From: JBKJZO01 sp046715235
GTDB taxonomy: Bacteria; Actinomycetota; Actinomycetes; BP-191
Direction: 5' to 3'
Length of the DNA stretch: 19,820 nt
Assembly: GCA_046715235.1 (NCBI GenBank)
Contig: JBKJZO010000185.1
Coordinates: 1 to 19,820, forward strand
Part shown: positions 1 to 6,436 of the stretch, piece after piece
How positions within the stretch are numbered: the stretch's first letter is position 1
Layout of the letters: every line of letters begins with the position of its first letter
Notes under the pieces: generated by a model
Told to the model about the DNA's origin: nothing
What the model saw: the letters and a program-made list of their open reading frames with translations, nothing else
Databases searched by the model: none
Position numbers and translations under genes: made by a program

Positions 1-275
1 GGCCCGGGCAGGTCGTCGCCTAGGGCGAGGGGGGCCTGCTCGTCGTCGGCGCGCCGCTGGGCCGCTGCGCGCCGTCGAGTCGAGAACAGTCCGATGCCGC
101 CGAGCGCGAGCCCGCACAGGCACATCGGATACCACCACAGCAGTCCGTTCCGGCGTACGGCGTCGTGAAAGACAGCGAGCCCGAGCAGCAGGACGAGCCA
201 CAGCGCGGTGCCGACGGCGACGGTGAGGGTGTCGTTGGTGCGAAGCGGTTCCGGCTCGGGGTGACGTTGCCGCAC
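1..275 (-). CDS. DUF2530 small membrane protein (3' end outside the window)
   Basis: About 91 codons are visible from a GTG at 275; the frame stays open to base 1, so the C-terminus lies outside. The start is supported by AGGAGG at 283-288, seven bases upstream. The protein begins RQRHPEPEPLRTNDTLTVAV, then has a hydrophobic segment (about residues 20-35), a short loop with the pattern NGLLWWYP, and a second hydrophobic segment (LCGLALGGIGL), followed by an Arg-rich cytosolic tail. Two short helices after a PLRTND motif are typical of the actinobacterial DUF2530 family, whose function is unknown. It follows the YdeI-like gene on the same strand after about 38 bases and is probably co-transcribed with it. 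Family assignment is from memory of the motif pattern. Confidence 0.75.
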   Translation of the reverse strand, partial: MRQRHPEPEPLRTNDTLTVAVGTALWLVLLLGLAVFHDAVRRNGLLWWYPMCLCGLALGGIGLFSTRRRAAAQRRADDEQAPLALGDDLPG

Positions 276-313
276 CCGGTCACCTCCTCGCATCGGTCAG
301 GTGCGAACCCTAC

Positions 314-913
314 CTAGCCGCCGCTGCCCCGCTCCGGATAGGGCTTCTCTCCCCGGGCGATCATCTCGACGTACTGCTGGATGCGGCGAGCCCGCGTCTC
401 GGCCCGCTTGGCGTCGTGGATGCGCCACAGAATCGCGTACCGGTTGGTGCGGTCGAGCGTCGTCCACGCCGCGGCAGCCGCCGGATCGGCGTCGAGAGCG
501 GCCTGCAGATCGTCCGGCACGGTCGCCTTCGCTGGCGATGCGTACGCGCGGTCCCACCGGCCGTCGGCCTTCGCGAGCTCGACCGCAGCTAGACCCGCAG
601 GGCGCATGCGACCGTCCGATATCAGGCGCTCGACCTTCCCGACGTTGATCTGCGACCAGACGCTCTTCGGGCGGCGCGGGGTGAAGCGCTGCAGCGACCA
701 CGACTCGTCGTACGAATTCTTCTGGCCGTCGATCCACCCGTAGCACAGCGCGATCTCGACGGCTTCGGGGTAGGTCACGCTCGCGAGGCCGCTCGCCTTC
801 TTGGCGATCTTGACCCACAGCCCGGACGACTTCGCGTGCTCCCGCTCGAGCCAGCGCTCGAGTTCCTTCGCCGACTTGAATGCGCGGACCGGCAAGTCTT
901 CTTTGTTCTCCAC
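314..913 (-). CDS. YdeI/OmpD-associated family protein
   Basis: A 199-residue protein starting at GTG 913 with only a weak GGGA upstream. It shows the features of the YdeI/OmpD-associated (bacteriocin-protection type) family: an N-terminal block with SAKELERWLEREH (about residues 14-26), the central CYGWIDGQKNSYDE (about 57-70), QRFTPRRPKSVWSQIN (75-90), and a C-terminal helical block ending in KRAETRARRIQQYVEMI, typical of the KA-rich tail seen in the family. Biochemical activity is not established for most members; proposed roles include protection against membrane-active peptides. It lies 27 bases after the DUF2188 gene and 38 bases before the DUF2530 gene, all on the minus strand, suggesting one small operon. 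No signal peptide or membrane segment is visible, so it is likely cytosolic. Confidence 0.85.
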   Translation of the reverse strand: MENKEDLPVRAFKSAKELERWLEREHAKSSGLWVKIAKKASGLASVTYPEAVEIALCYGWIDGQKNSYDESWSLQRFTPRRPKSVWSQINVGKVERLISDGRMRPAGLAAVELAKADGRWDRAYASPAKATVPDDLQAALDADPAAAAAWTTLDRTNRYAILWRIHDAKRAETRARRIQQYVEMIARGEKPYPERGSGG

Positions 914-940
914 TGCGTCCCGTGAATCGCTCGTAGCTGA

Positions 941-1180
941 TCAGCCGGGGATGTTACGAGGGTCCTCGCCGTAGGTGAACTCCTCCTGGATCCGGCCGTC
1001 CTCACCGTGTACGACGACCTGGCCGAGCGCCGCGCTCTTGGCCAGCTCCTTGGCGCGAGCTATGGCGAGGTCCTTGTGGTCCCACGCGCCCAACTCACCC
1101 TTGTCCTCGTTGCCGCCGGCGCGGCTCAGGGTCCACCCGTTGGCGTAGGGCGTGACATGGAAAACCGCACGATCGGACAT
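941..1180 (-). CDS. DUF2188 domain protein
   Basis: A 79-residue protein beginning MSDRAVFHVTPYANGWTLSR. The pattern of a short beta strand (FHVTPYANGW), a Gly/Asn linker and a helix (DLAIARAKELAKSAALGQVV), then a strand ending in HGEDGRIQEEFTYGEDP, is the DUF2188 fold; members replace a Lys/Arg-rich small domain and have no defined biochemical role, though many are found beside stress genes. The ATG at 1180 has a consensus AGGAGG at 1185-1190. A possible stress-sigma promoter (GGTT then GGGTAG, 17 bases apart) lies at 1211-1238. It is divergent from marR and is the first gene of a minus-strand trio with the YdeI-like and DUF2530 genes. Role is inferred only from family and context. Confidence 0.8.
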   Translation of the reverse strand: MSDRAVFHVTPYANGWTLSRAGGNEDKGELGAWDHKDLAIARAKELAKSAALGQVVVHGEDGRIQEEFTYGEDPRNIPG

Positions 1181-1210
1181 GTCGCCTCCTGAATCGGACT
1201 TTTCTGGTCC

Positions 1211-1238
1211 CTACCCGGCAGTGGGGTCGGCGCAACCC
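1211..1238 (-). promoter_or_regulatory. Possible SigB/SigF-type promoter for the DUF2188 gene
   Basis: Read on the minus strand there is GGTT (bases 1234-1237), a 17-base spacer, and GGGTAG (1211-1216), about 30 bases before the ATG. Actinobacterial general-stress sigma factors of the SigF/SigB group favour GTTT or GGTT and GGGTA elements 15-17 bases apart. The match is partial and short, so it is only suggestive; it fits a stress role for a DUF2188 gene. Confidence 0.3.
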
Positions 1239-1277
1239 ATCCGGAGCCGCTGGACGAAAACCCACAAAAGGGCCTGG

Positions 1278-1309
1278 TCGTTAGCAAAGGTCATGAGCTA
1301 AACTAACGA
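1278..1309. promoter_or_regulatory. Nested inverted repeats before marR: likely operator
   Basis: Two inverted repeats share the same space. The outer pair is TCGTTAG (1278-1284) and CTAACGA (1303-1309). The inner pair is TTAGC (1281-1285) and GCTAA (1297-1301) with an 11-base spacer. The site abuts the GTG start of marR at 1312. A TAAACT hexamer at 1299-1304 is placed as a -10 element, so the transcript could begin at or next to the start codon (leaderless); no other ribosome-binding site is visible. MarR proteins usually bind such palindromes over their own promoter, so autorepression of marR and the exporter is the simplest reading. It could also act on the divergent DUF2188 gene. Confidence 0.55.
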
Positions 1310-1311
1310 TC

Positions 1312-1743
1312 GTGACGACAACGACGACCGATCCCCGCCTTGCCAGCCAGCTGCGCATCGCTGTGATGCGGCTGGCCCGCCGTCTTCGCCGCGAGCGCTC
1401 CGACAACTCCCTCACACTCACCCAGATCTCGACCCTGGCGACCCTCGACCGGCTCGGGCCGATCACGCTCGGCGAGCTGGCCGGGGTCGAATACGTGCAG
1501 CCGCCGTCCATGACGCGCGTGGTCGCGGGCCTGGAAGAACTCGGTCTGGTACGCCGGACGCCGCACCCCACCGACGGCCGCCAGATCCTCCTCGACGCAA
1601 CTCCTGCCGGCCGGCAGCTGCTCGCGATCGACCGGGAGCTCCGCGAGGCGTGGCTGTGCCACCGGCTGAAGGAGCTCAGCGACGACGAGCGCGCGACCCT
1701 GCGCGCCGCCGCCCTGATACTCGAGCGGCTGGCGCAGTCGTGA
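1312..1743 (+). CDS. MarR family transcriptional regulator
   Basis: A 143-residue winged helix-turn-helix protein, the usual MarR length. The N-terminal dimerisation helix (residues about 10-30, LRIAVMRLARRLRRE) is followed by the DNA-binding core: LTLTQISTLATL, GPITLGELAGVEYVQPPSMT (recognition helix region about 60-78), then the wing VRRTPHPTDGRQILLDATP (about 84-102) with the conserved D-x-R pair. A C-terminal helix (LSDDERATLRAAALILERL) completes the dimer interface. It starts at GTG 1312 and its TGA overlaps the GTG of the MFS gene by four bases, so the two are translationally coupled. The likely role is repression of the exporter until a ligand binds; the ligand cannot be read from the sequence. 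Confidence 0.93.
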   Translation: MTTTTTDPRLASQLRIAVMRLARRLRRERSDNSLTLTQISTLATLDRLGPITLGELAGVEYVQPPSMTRVVAGLEELGLVRRTPHPTDGRQILLDATPAGRQLLAIDRELREAWLCHRLKELSDDERATLRAAALILERLAQS

Positions 1744-3017
1744 ATCGCACCTTCCGGTCCCTGCGTGTCCGCAACTACCGGCTCTTCGCCACGGGCCAGC
1801 TGATCTCCCTGACCGGCACGTGGATGCAGATGATCGGCCAGGACTGGCTGGTCGTCTCCAAACTCGGTGGCCGCGGCGTCGCGCTCGGGCTGGTCACCGC
1901 GCTGCAGTTCCTGCCGATGATGCTGATCGGCATGTGGGGCGGCATGCTCGCCGACCGCTACCCCAAGCGCCGGATCCTCCTGTGCACCGCAGCGTCGGCG
2001 GGCATTCTCGCTGCCGTCCTCGGCGTGCTGGTCGCCACCGACCTGGTGCAGCTCTGGATGGTCTTCGCGCTGGCGTTGCTCCTCGGCACCGTCAATGCGA
2101 TCGAGATGCCGAGCCGGCAGTCGTTCACCGTCGAGATGGTCGGCAATGACGACCTCGTCAACGCCGTCGCACTCAACAGCGCGACGTTCAACGGGGCGCG
2201 CATCCTCGGCCCCGCAATCGCCGGGCTCGTCATCTCGGTCAGCGGTTTCGGCCTCGTCTTCGCGCTCAACGCGGCGTCGTACGTCGCCGTATTCATCGGC
2301 CTGCTGCGCATGCGCACGAGCGAGCTGTCGCCGTCCCATCGGCTCGAACGCGGTCGCGGCCAACTGCGGGAGGCGCTGCGGTACGTCGCCGCCCGGCGAG
2401 TGCTGCTGCTGCCGGTGTTGCTCATCGGCACGTTGGGCATGTTCGCGTTCAACTCGCAGATCACGCTCGCGCTGATGGCCAAGGACGTGTTCGGCGGCGA
2501 CGCCGGCACCTACGGCGCACTCTCGTCGCTGCTCGCTCTCGGCGCTCTCGGGGGTGCGCTGCTCGGGGCGCGGCGGCTCCGGCCCAGGATCTCGGTGATG
2601 ATCGGCGCGGCACTGGGCTTCGGCGCGATGGAGGTCGTCGTCGGACTCGCTCCGAACATGGCTGTCTTCGCGCTGCTGCTCGTGCCGACGGGCGCGTTGA
2701 TGATCACGTTTGCCTCTACGGCCAACTCGATCGTGCAGCTGAATGCGGGCGAGGAGATCCGCGGGCGGGTGATGGCCCTGTACTCTCTTGTTTTCCTCGG
2801 CGGTACGCCGATCGGTGCGCCGGTCGTTGGCTGGCTCGCGCAACATTTCGGCGCCCGCAGCGGTCTAATCCTCGGCGGCGGCGTCAGCGTTGTGGCAACA
2901 GTCGTCATCGCCGGCGCACTGCTCAGCGGCGAAAGCCGTGAGGCAGTTCGTCACCCGCGCTCGACGTGGCGTGAGCTCCGCAGTGGCATCTCCCCGACCC
3001 CCGATGCGTTGCGCTAG
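1740..3017 (+). CDS. MFS_3 family exporter coupled to MarR
   Basis: A 425-residue, 12-span major facilitator. The GTG at 1740 is used because it overlaps the marR stop in GTGA and gives NRTFRSLRVRNYRLFATGQL, the standard N-terminus of MFS_3 (EntS-like, transmembrane secretion effector) proteins. The motif A loop between helices 2 and 3 reads GMLADRYPKRRIL, and IEMPSRQSFTVEMVG follows helix 4, both typical of this group. The second half has GALGGALLGARRLRPR and NAGEEIRGRVMALYSLVFLG, again family-typical. Members export small molecules, including siderophores and drugs, by proton antiport. Pairing with MarR suggests an inducible efflux system. A longer in-frame start at 1650 would lie inside marR and is rejected. 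The substrate is unknown. Confidence 0.92.
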   Translation: MNRTFRSLRVRNYRLFATGQLISLTGTWMQMIGQDWLVVSKLGGRGVALGLVTALQFLPMMLIGMWGGMLADRYPKRRILLCTAASAGILAAVLGVLVATDLVQLWMVFALALLLGTVNAIEMPSRQSFTVEMVGNDDLVNAVALNSATFNGARILGPAIAGLVISVSGFGLVFALNAASYVAVFIGLLRMRTSELSPSHRLERGRGQLREALRYVAARRVLLLPVLLIGTLGMFAFNSQITLALMAKDVFGGDAGTYGALSSLLALGALGGALLGARRLRPRISVMIGAALGFGAMEVVVGLAPNMAVFALLLVPTGALMITFASTANSIVQLNAGEEIRGRVMALYSLVFLGGTPIGAPVVGWLAQHFGARSGLILGGGVSVVATVVIAGALLSGESREAVRHPRSTWRELRSGISPTPDALR

Positions 3018-3019
3018 GC

Positions 3020-3042
3020 AAACAACTGGTCACCAGCTGTTT
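3020..3042. repeat. 23-bp imperfect palindrome upstream of the VanW gene
   Basis: Arms AAACAACTGGT (3020-3030) and ACCAGCTGTTT (3032-3042) flank a single C and match at 10 of 11 positions. It begins three bases after the MFS stop and ends 53 bases before the VanW start. With a one-base centre and no T-run it is a poor intrinsic terminator and looks more like an operator for a dimeric repressor. Candidate promoter hexamers downstream are weak (TTTACG at 3040, TAGAGA at 3062). Confidence 0.5.
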
Positions 3043-3095
3043 ACGCGCATCACCTACCATCTAGAGAACCCCTACGCAGAAGGCAACCAATCTCG

Positions 3096-4949
3096 GTGTC
3101 AACGACCCTGAATCAGAACGACGTGCAGACTGGGCGCAGGGCCGATCGCAGGACCCTGCTCTTCATCGCCCTTGCACTCGCCGCGGTCCCGGTCGTCGTC
3201 TATCTCGCCGCACTGGCCGTCTCCTGGGGCAAGGTGCCACGGTCGACCTACGTTGGCGGCGTAGACATCGGGGGCAAGTCCGCCGCTGACGCCAAGCGCA
3301 CGCTCACCGCCGCGCTCGGACCGCGTGAGAAAGTCGCGATTCCCGTGCAGGCAGGGGATTTCTCCTCGACGGTCGACCCTGCCGCGGCTGGGTTGCGCCT
3401 CGACATTGTCGCGACCGTCGACGGTCTGGTCGCCGACTCGGTCAACCCGGTGACCCTCGCGCGCGCGTTCTTCGCGGGCAGCAAGCCCCTTCCTGAGGTA
3501 GCTGTTGACGAGGCCGCACTCGCTCGGCAGATCACCGCGCTCGCCGGCAAGGTCGACGCAACCAAGCGCGAGGGCAACGTCACGTTTGAGGGCACCAGAG
3601 TCGTCGCGACGAAGGCGCAGTCCGGCGCGGTGCTTGACCAGGCGCTAGCGGCGAAGGCACTGCCGGAACGATTCGCCGAGCTCACTGAGGCGCCGATGCA
3701 GCTGCCCGTCGCGCTCGCGCCCGTGAAAACGACGCAGGCGCACGTCAATGCGGCCGTGACTATCGCCACATCGGCGATGAGTGGGCCAGTGCGCCTCGAG
3801 GCCGGTGACAAGGGTGTCGACGTACCCATCGAGACGCTCGCGAAGCTGATCTCCTTCAAGGCCGGTCCCGACGGCGCGCTCAAGCCGGTCGCGACGAAGG
3901 CACAGGTCGACCAGCTGCTGCTGCCGCAGCTGAAGACCTTCGACGCTCCGCCGAAGGACGCCGTCTTCTCGGTTGTCGGCGGCACCGTTCGCATGACGTC
4001 GTCAGTCAACGGGCGCAGCGCAGACACGACCAAGCTCGCGGCGGCGCTGCCTGCCGCGGTGAGCAAGGAGACCAATCGCGAGCTGACGATTCCCTTCACC
4101 GAGACCGAGCCGAAGCTCACGACGGAGAAGGCGAAGGCCCTCGGCATCAACGAAGTCATCGGTTCGTTCACGACGCATCACCCGTGCTGCAAGCCGCGGG
4201 TCACCAACATCCACACGATCGCCGACATCGTCGACGGCGCGATCGTGCTGCCGGGCGAGACGTTCAGCCTCAACGGGTACGTCGGCGAGCGCGACCGGGG
4301 ACGCGGCTTCGTCGAGGCGCCGATGATCCTCGACGGCAAGCTGCAGCCGGCGGTGGGCGGCGGCGTCAGCCAGTTCGCGACGACGATGTTCAACGCGGTG
4401 TTCTTCAGCGGCCTCAAGGACGTCGAGCACAAGCCGCACAGCTTCTTCATCAGCCGCTATCCGGCCGGCCGCGAGGCCACTGTCTCGCACCCGGCGCCTG
4501 ACCTGAAGTGGACCAACGACTCCGAGACGGGCGTGCTCGTCGAGACCTCCTACACCGGCACGACGATCACGGTGACGTTCTACGGCACCAAGCGATATGA
4601 CGAGGTGCGCTCGGTGACGGGTGCGCGCACCCGGTATACCTCGCCGGGCGTGGTCTACCTGCCGCCAGGGCCCAAGTGCATCGCGACCTCGGGCGGCGTC
4701 GCCGGCTTCGACATCACCGTGTGGCGTGAGTTCTACAAGGACGGCAAGCAGGTGCGGCCGCGCGAGCGCTTCTTCACCCGCTACCACCCGGAGCACCACT
4801 TCATCTGCGCCGCCGAGCCCCCCGCGGTCCCGCCGGGCACACCTCCGGGCACGACGCCGCCGGCCGGTACGGCGACGACACCGGCTCCGGGCGCGACCAC
4901 TCCACCCGCCACCACGGCCGCGGAGCCGACCACGGCACCGACGGGCTGA
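3096..4949 (+). CDS. VanW family protein with peptidoglycan-binding repeats
   Basis: A 617-residue envelope protein. After a short basic cytosolic tail a single membrane span (about residues 20-42) anchors it, leaving the rest outside. Two putative PG_binding_4 (YoaR-type) modules follow, from about 70-190 and 210-330, the first opening with VPRSTYVGGVDIGGKS. The VanW domain runs from about 352 to 500 with HHPCCKPRVTNIHTIAD, LPGETFSLNGYVGERDRGRG and GGGVSQFATTMFNAVFFSGL. The last 45 residues are Pro/Thr/Ala-rich, probably a wall-spanning tail. VanW proteins occur in glycopeptide-resistance clusters but most, like this one with no van genes nearby, are of unknown role, probably in cell-wall binding. 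Start GTG 3096 has GAAGG at 3079-3083, a long 12-base spacing. Confidence 0.9.
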   Translation: MSTTLNQNDVQTGRRADRRTLLFIALALAAVPVVVYLAALAVSWGKVPRSTYVGGVDIGGKSAADAKRTLTAALGPREKVAIPVQAGDFSSTVDPAAAGLRLDIVATVDGLVADSVNPVTLARAFFAGSKPLPEVAVDEAALARQITALAGKVDATKREGNVTFEGTRVVATKAQSGAVLDQALAAKALPERFAELTEAPMQLPVALAPVKTTQAHVNAAVTIATSAMSGPVRLEAGDKGVDVPIETLAKLISFKAGPDGALKPVATKAQVDQLLLPQLKTFDAPPKDAVFSVVGGTVRMTSSVNGRSADTTKLAAALPAAVSKETNRELTIPFTETEPKLTTEKAKALGINEVIGSFTTHHPCCKPRVTNIHTIADIVDGAIVLPGETFSLNGYVGERDRGRGFVEAPMILDGKLQPAVGGGVSQFATTMFNAVFFSGLKDVEHKPHSFFISRYPAGREATVSHPAPDLKWTNDSETGVLVETSYTGTTITVTFYGTKRYDEVRSVTGARTRYTSPGVVYLPPGPKCIATSGGVAGFDITVWREFYKDGKQVRPRERFFTRYHPEHHFICAAEPPAVPPGTPPGTTPPAGTATTPAPGATTPPATTAAEPTTAPTG

Positions 4950-4951
4950 CG

Positions 4952-5515
4952 CTGAGGGCGTTCGTCGCCGTCGTACCGCCGGCTCATGTCCTCGAGCCGC
5001 TCGCCCAGCGCTGGCCGGAACTGCGCGCGTCGTACCCCGGGCTGACCTGGGTGGCGCCGGAGCGTTGGCACGTGACTCTCGCCTTTCTCGGTGAGCTCCG
5101 GGCCGGGCAGCGGCACCGTCTCGACGAGCGGCTGCGTGAGCTGGCCGCGGCGACCGCGCCGTTCGAGCTCAGCGTTGACGGCGCTGGCACGTTCCCGTCG
5201 CCGTCGCGCCCGCGCGTTCTGTGGGTCGGACTCGGCGGGCAGTTGGAGGCGCTCGGCGAGCTGGCTGTCGGCGTACGACGGGCTGCTCGCTCGGCCAGGA
5301 TTGAACTGGACGGCAAGCCGTTCCGGCCGCACGTCACTGCCGCGCGGGTGCGCCGTCAGCTGGACGCGCACGACGTGCCGCACATCCTGCGAAAGCTCAG
5401 CGCTGCCGACGGCGGACGGTTTGAGGTCGATCGGGTCGTGCTGATGCAGAGCACGCTCGGGCCGCAGCCGCGCTACGACGAGCTGCAGTCATGGGAGCTA
5501 ACGTCGCCGATATGA
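4952..5515 (+). CDS. thpR: RNA 2',3'-cyclic phosphodiesterase (2'-5' RNA ligase family, ThpR)
   Basis: A 187-residue 2H phosphoesterase. The two catalytic H-x-T motifs are HVTLAFLGEL (His near residue 40) and RPHVTAARV (His near residue 130). The enzyme opens 2',3'-cyclic phosphate ends on RNA; the physiological substrate in bacteria is unclear. No ATG, GTG or TTG lies in frame between the upstream stop-free region and GTG 5051, yet a start at 5051 would remove the first 33 residues, including the RAFVAVVPP strand that normally opens the fold. CTG at 4952 restores the usual length and N-terminus and lies two bases after the VanW stop, so initiation probably relies on termination-reinitiation. 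The stop overlaps the next gene in ATGA. Function is well supported; the start codon is inferred. Confidence 0.85.
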   Translation: MRAFVAVVPPAHVLEPLAQRWPELRASYPGLTWVAPERWHVTLAFLGELRAGQRHRLDERLRELAAATAPFELSVDGAGTFPSPSRPRVLWVGLGGQLEALGELAVGVRRAARSARIELDGKPFRPHVTAARVRRQLDAHDVPHILRKLSAADGGRFEVDRVVLMQSTLGPQPRYDELQSWELTSPI

Positions 5516-6126
5516 GGGTGACAGTCGCGGCACGAACGACCGCTCTCCGGCGTACCGCGGCCTGGCTCATTGCGGCGGCCGTCGTGGGATCGGCGTGCTC
5601 GGAGGCTGCGACGCTGCCGCGGCCCGACGCGACGCGAGCCAACCCCCGCGAGTACGCCGTCAGTGTCTGCGGGCGGTTGCAGTCGTGGGTCGACGCGGTC
5701 GAGGACGTCGTCTCCGAACTGAGCGACAACGGCCAAGCCGTGCGCGACGACCCGGCCGCGCGCAAGCCGCTGCTGGTGTCGGCCGCCACGGCGATCCGCC
5801 GGCTGACGGCGGCCGCTCTGTCGGACGTCGACTCGTACGGCTATCCGGACGTCGCCAAGGGCCGGGACTTCGCCACGATCCTGCACCGGACCATCGCCGA
5901 GGCAGACGAGATCCTGGCCGAGGCCGAGCAGGTCACCAAGGACATCCCGCTCGACGATGGGGAGACGTTCATCTACCGCGGCGCGGAGCTGACGCAGCAG
6001 ATCGAGAAGGCGTTCGCGCGCATCCGGCTGCGCTACGACCTGCTGGTGCGCGAGTACGCCGCGACGGACCTGTGGGAGGGCTTCACCCGCGACGCCTGCC
6101 GCGACTACGACGATCCCCTCACCTGA
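5512..6126 (+). CDS. Putative lipoprotein of unknown function
   Basis: A 204-residue protein from ATG 5512, which overlaps the thpR stop by four bases (ATGA). Another ATG at 5491 is inside thpR and less likely. The N-terminus has Arg residues (RVTVAARTTALRR), a hydrophobic stretch (AAWLIAAAVVG) and a Cys in VVGSACSEAA, so it looks like a lipoprotein signal; the -3 position is Gly rather than Leu, which is unusual. The mature part is mostly helical and acidic, with two further Cys (near SVCGRLQSW and TRDACRDY) that could form a disulfide, and a charged region around IAEADEILAEAEQVTKD. I do not recognise a family. It is the last gene of the VanW-thpR run and is probably exported. Confidence 0.8.
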   Translation: MRVTVAARTTALRRTAAWLIAAAVVGSACSEAATLPRPDATRANPREYAVSVCGRLQSWVDAVEDVVSELSDNGQAVRDDPAARKPLLVSAATAIRRLTAAALSDVDSYGYPDVAKGRDFATILHRTIAEADEILAEAEQVTKDIPLDDGETFIYRGAELTQQIEKAFARIRLRYDLLVREYAATDLWEGFTRDACRDYDDPLT

Positions 6127-6189
6127 CTAAGAGGCGAAGTCCTCGGGCGATGTCTTGTAGCCGGGGAAGATCTCGTCCAGGGTGGAACC
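6127..6189 (-). pseudogene. 3'-terminal remnant of a lost gene
   Basis: On the minus strand 20 codons end in TAG at 6127-6129 and read GSTLDEIFPGYKTSPEDFAS. Seventeen of the 20 third positions are G or C, like real genes here, and the residue mix looks like a protein tail. An in-frame TGA (6190-6192) immediately precedes it and no start codon exists, so only the 3' end survives. It abuts the lipoprotein stop on the other strand. The parent family is not recognised. Confidence 0.4.
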
Positions 6190-6436
6190 TCAATCGCGAC
6201 GTCTGTGCAAACTTCGGCGGTTCTGCGCGAAAACTTCGCTCCTGAACGCAGAACTTTGCACATGCGTGCTCAAGCTAGGCCGCGAAATCCGGTGGTCAAC
6301 GCACGCCCCGTGTGCACCCTCGGCCTTCAACCGATGCGACGCAATTCTCCCTAGAGGGCGGAGAACTTCCCGCAGAAGGGAGAACTTTGCACATTCGCGA
6401 TCATGAGGCGCGAGAGTGGGGGCCAGAGGGTGCTGC
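6190..6436. other. Gene-free stretch between the lipoprotein gene and serC
   Basis: About 250 bases with no credible coding frame; base composition is visibly less G+C-rich than the flanks. It holds the AACTT repeat cluster at 6204-6394 and an inverted pair TTCTCC (6345-6350) / GGAGAA (6360-6365). No tRNA cloverleaf or T-rich terminator was seen, although both neighbouring genes converge here. Confidence 0.6.
6204..6394. repeat. AACTT repeat cluster with palindromic core
   Basis: AACTTC or AACTTT occurs at 6210, 6232, 6252, 6364 and 6383, the neighbours being 22, 20 and 19 bases apart, roughly two helical turns. AGAACTTTGCACAT is repeated exactly at 6250-6263 and 6381-6394. TGTGCAAACTTC (6204-6215) is an 11 of 12 inverted copy of GAACTTTGCACA (6251-6262). 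Inside, GTTCTGCG (6220-6227) pairs perfectly with CGCAGAAC (6247-6254), and CGAA (6228-6231) with TTCG (6235-6238). It may be a folded intergenic element or an array of protein-binding sites. Confidence 0.55.

Noticed and set aside
20..283. 87-codon minus-strand frame starting at GTG 283
   Set aside because: Its product is Ser/Pro/Cys-rich. The neighbouring frame from GTG 275 has the correct ribosome spacing and encodes a DUF2530 protein.
1281..2846. 521-codon open frame on the minus strand
   Set aside because: It is antisense to marR and the MFS gene, with a low-complexity Arg/Glu/His-rich product, as expected from GC-rich shadow frames.
4178..4600. Vancomycin-resistance cluster suggested by the VanW domain
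   Set aside because: No vanHAX, vanY, vanZ or two-component genes are nearby; stand-alone VanW proteins are common in actinomycetes.
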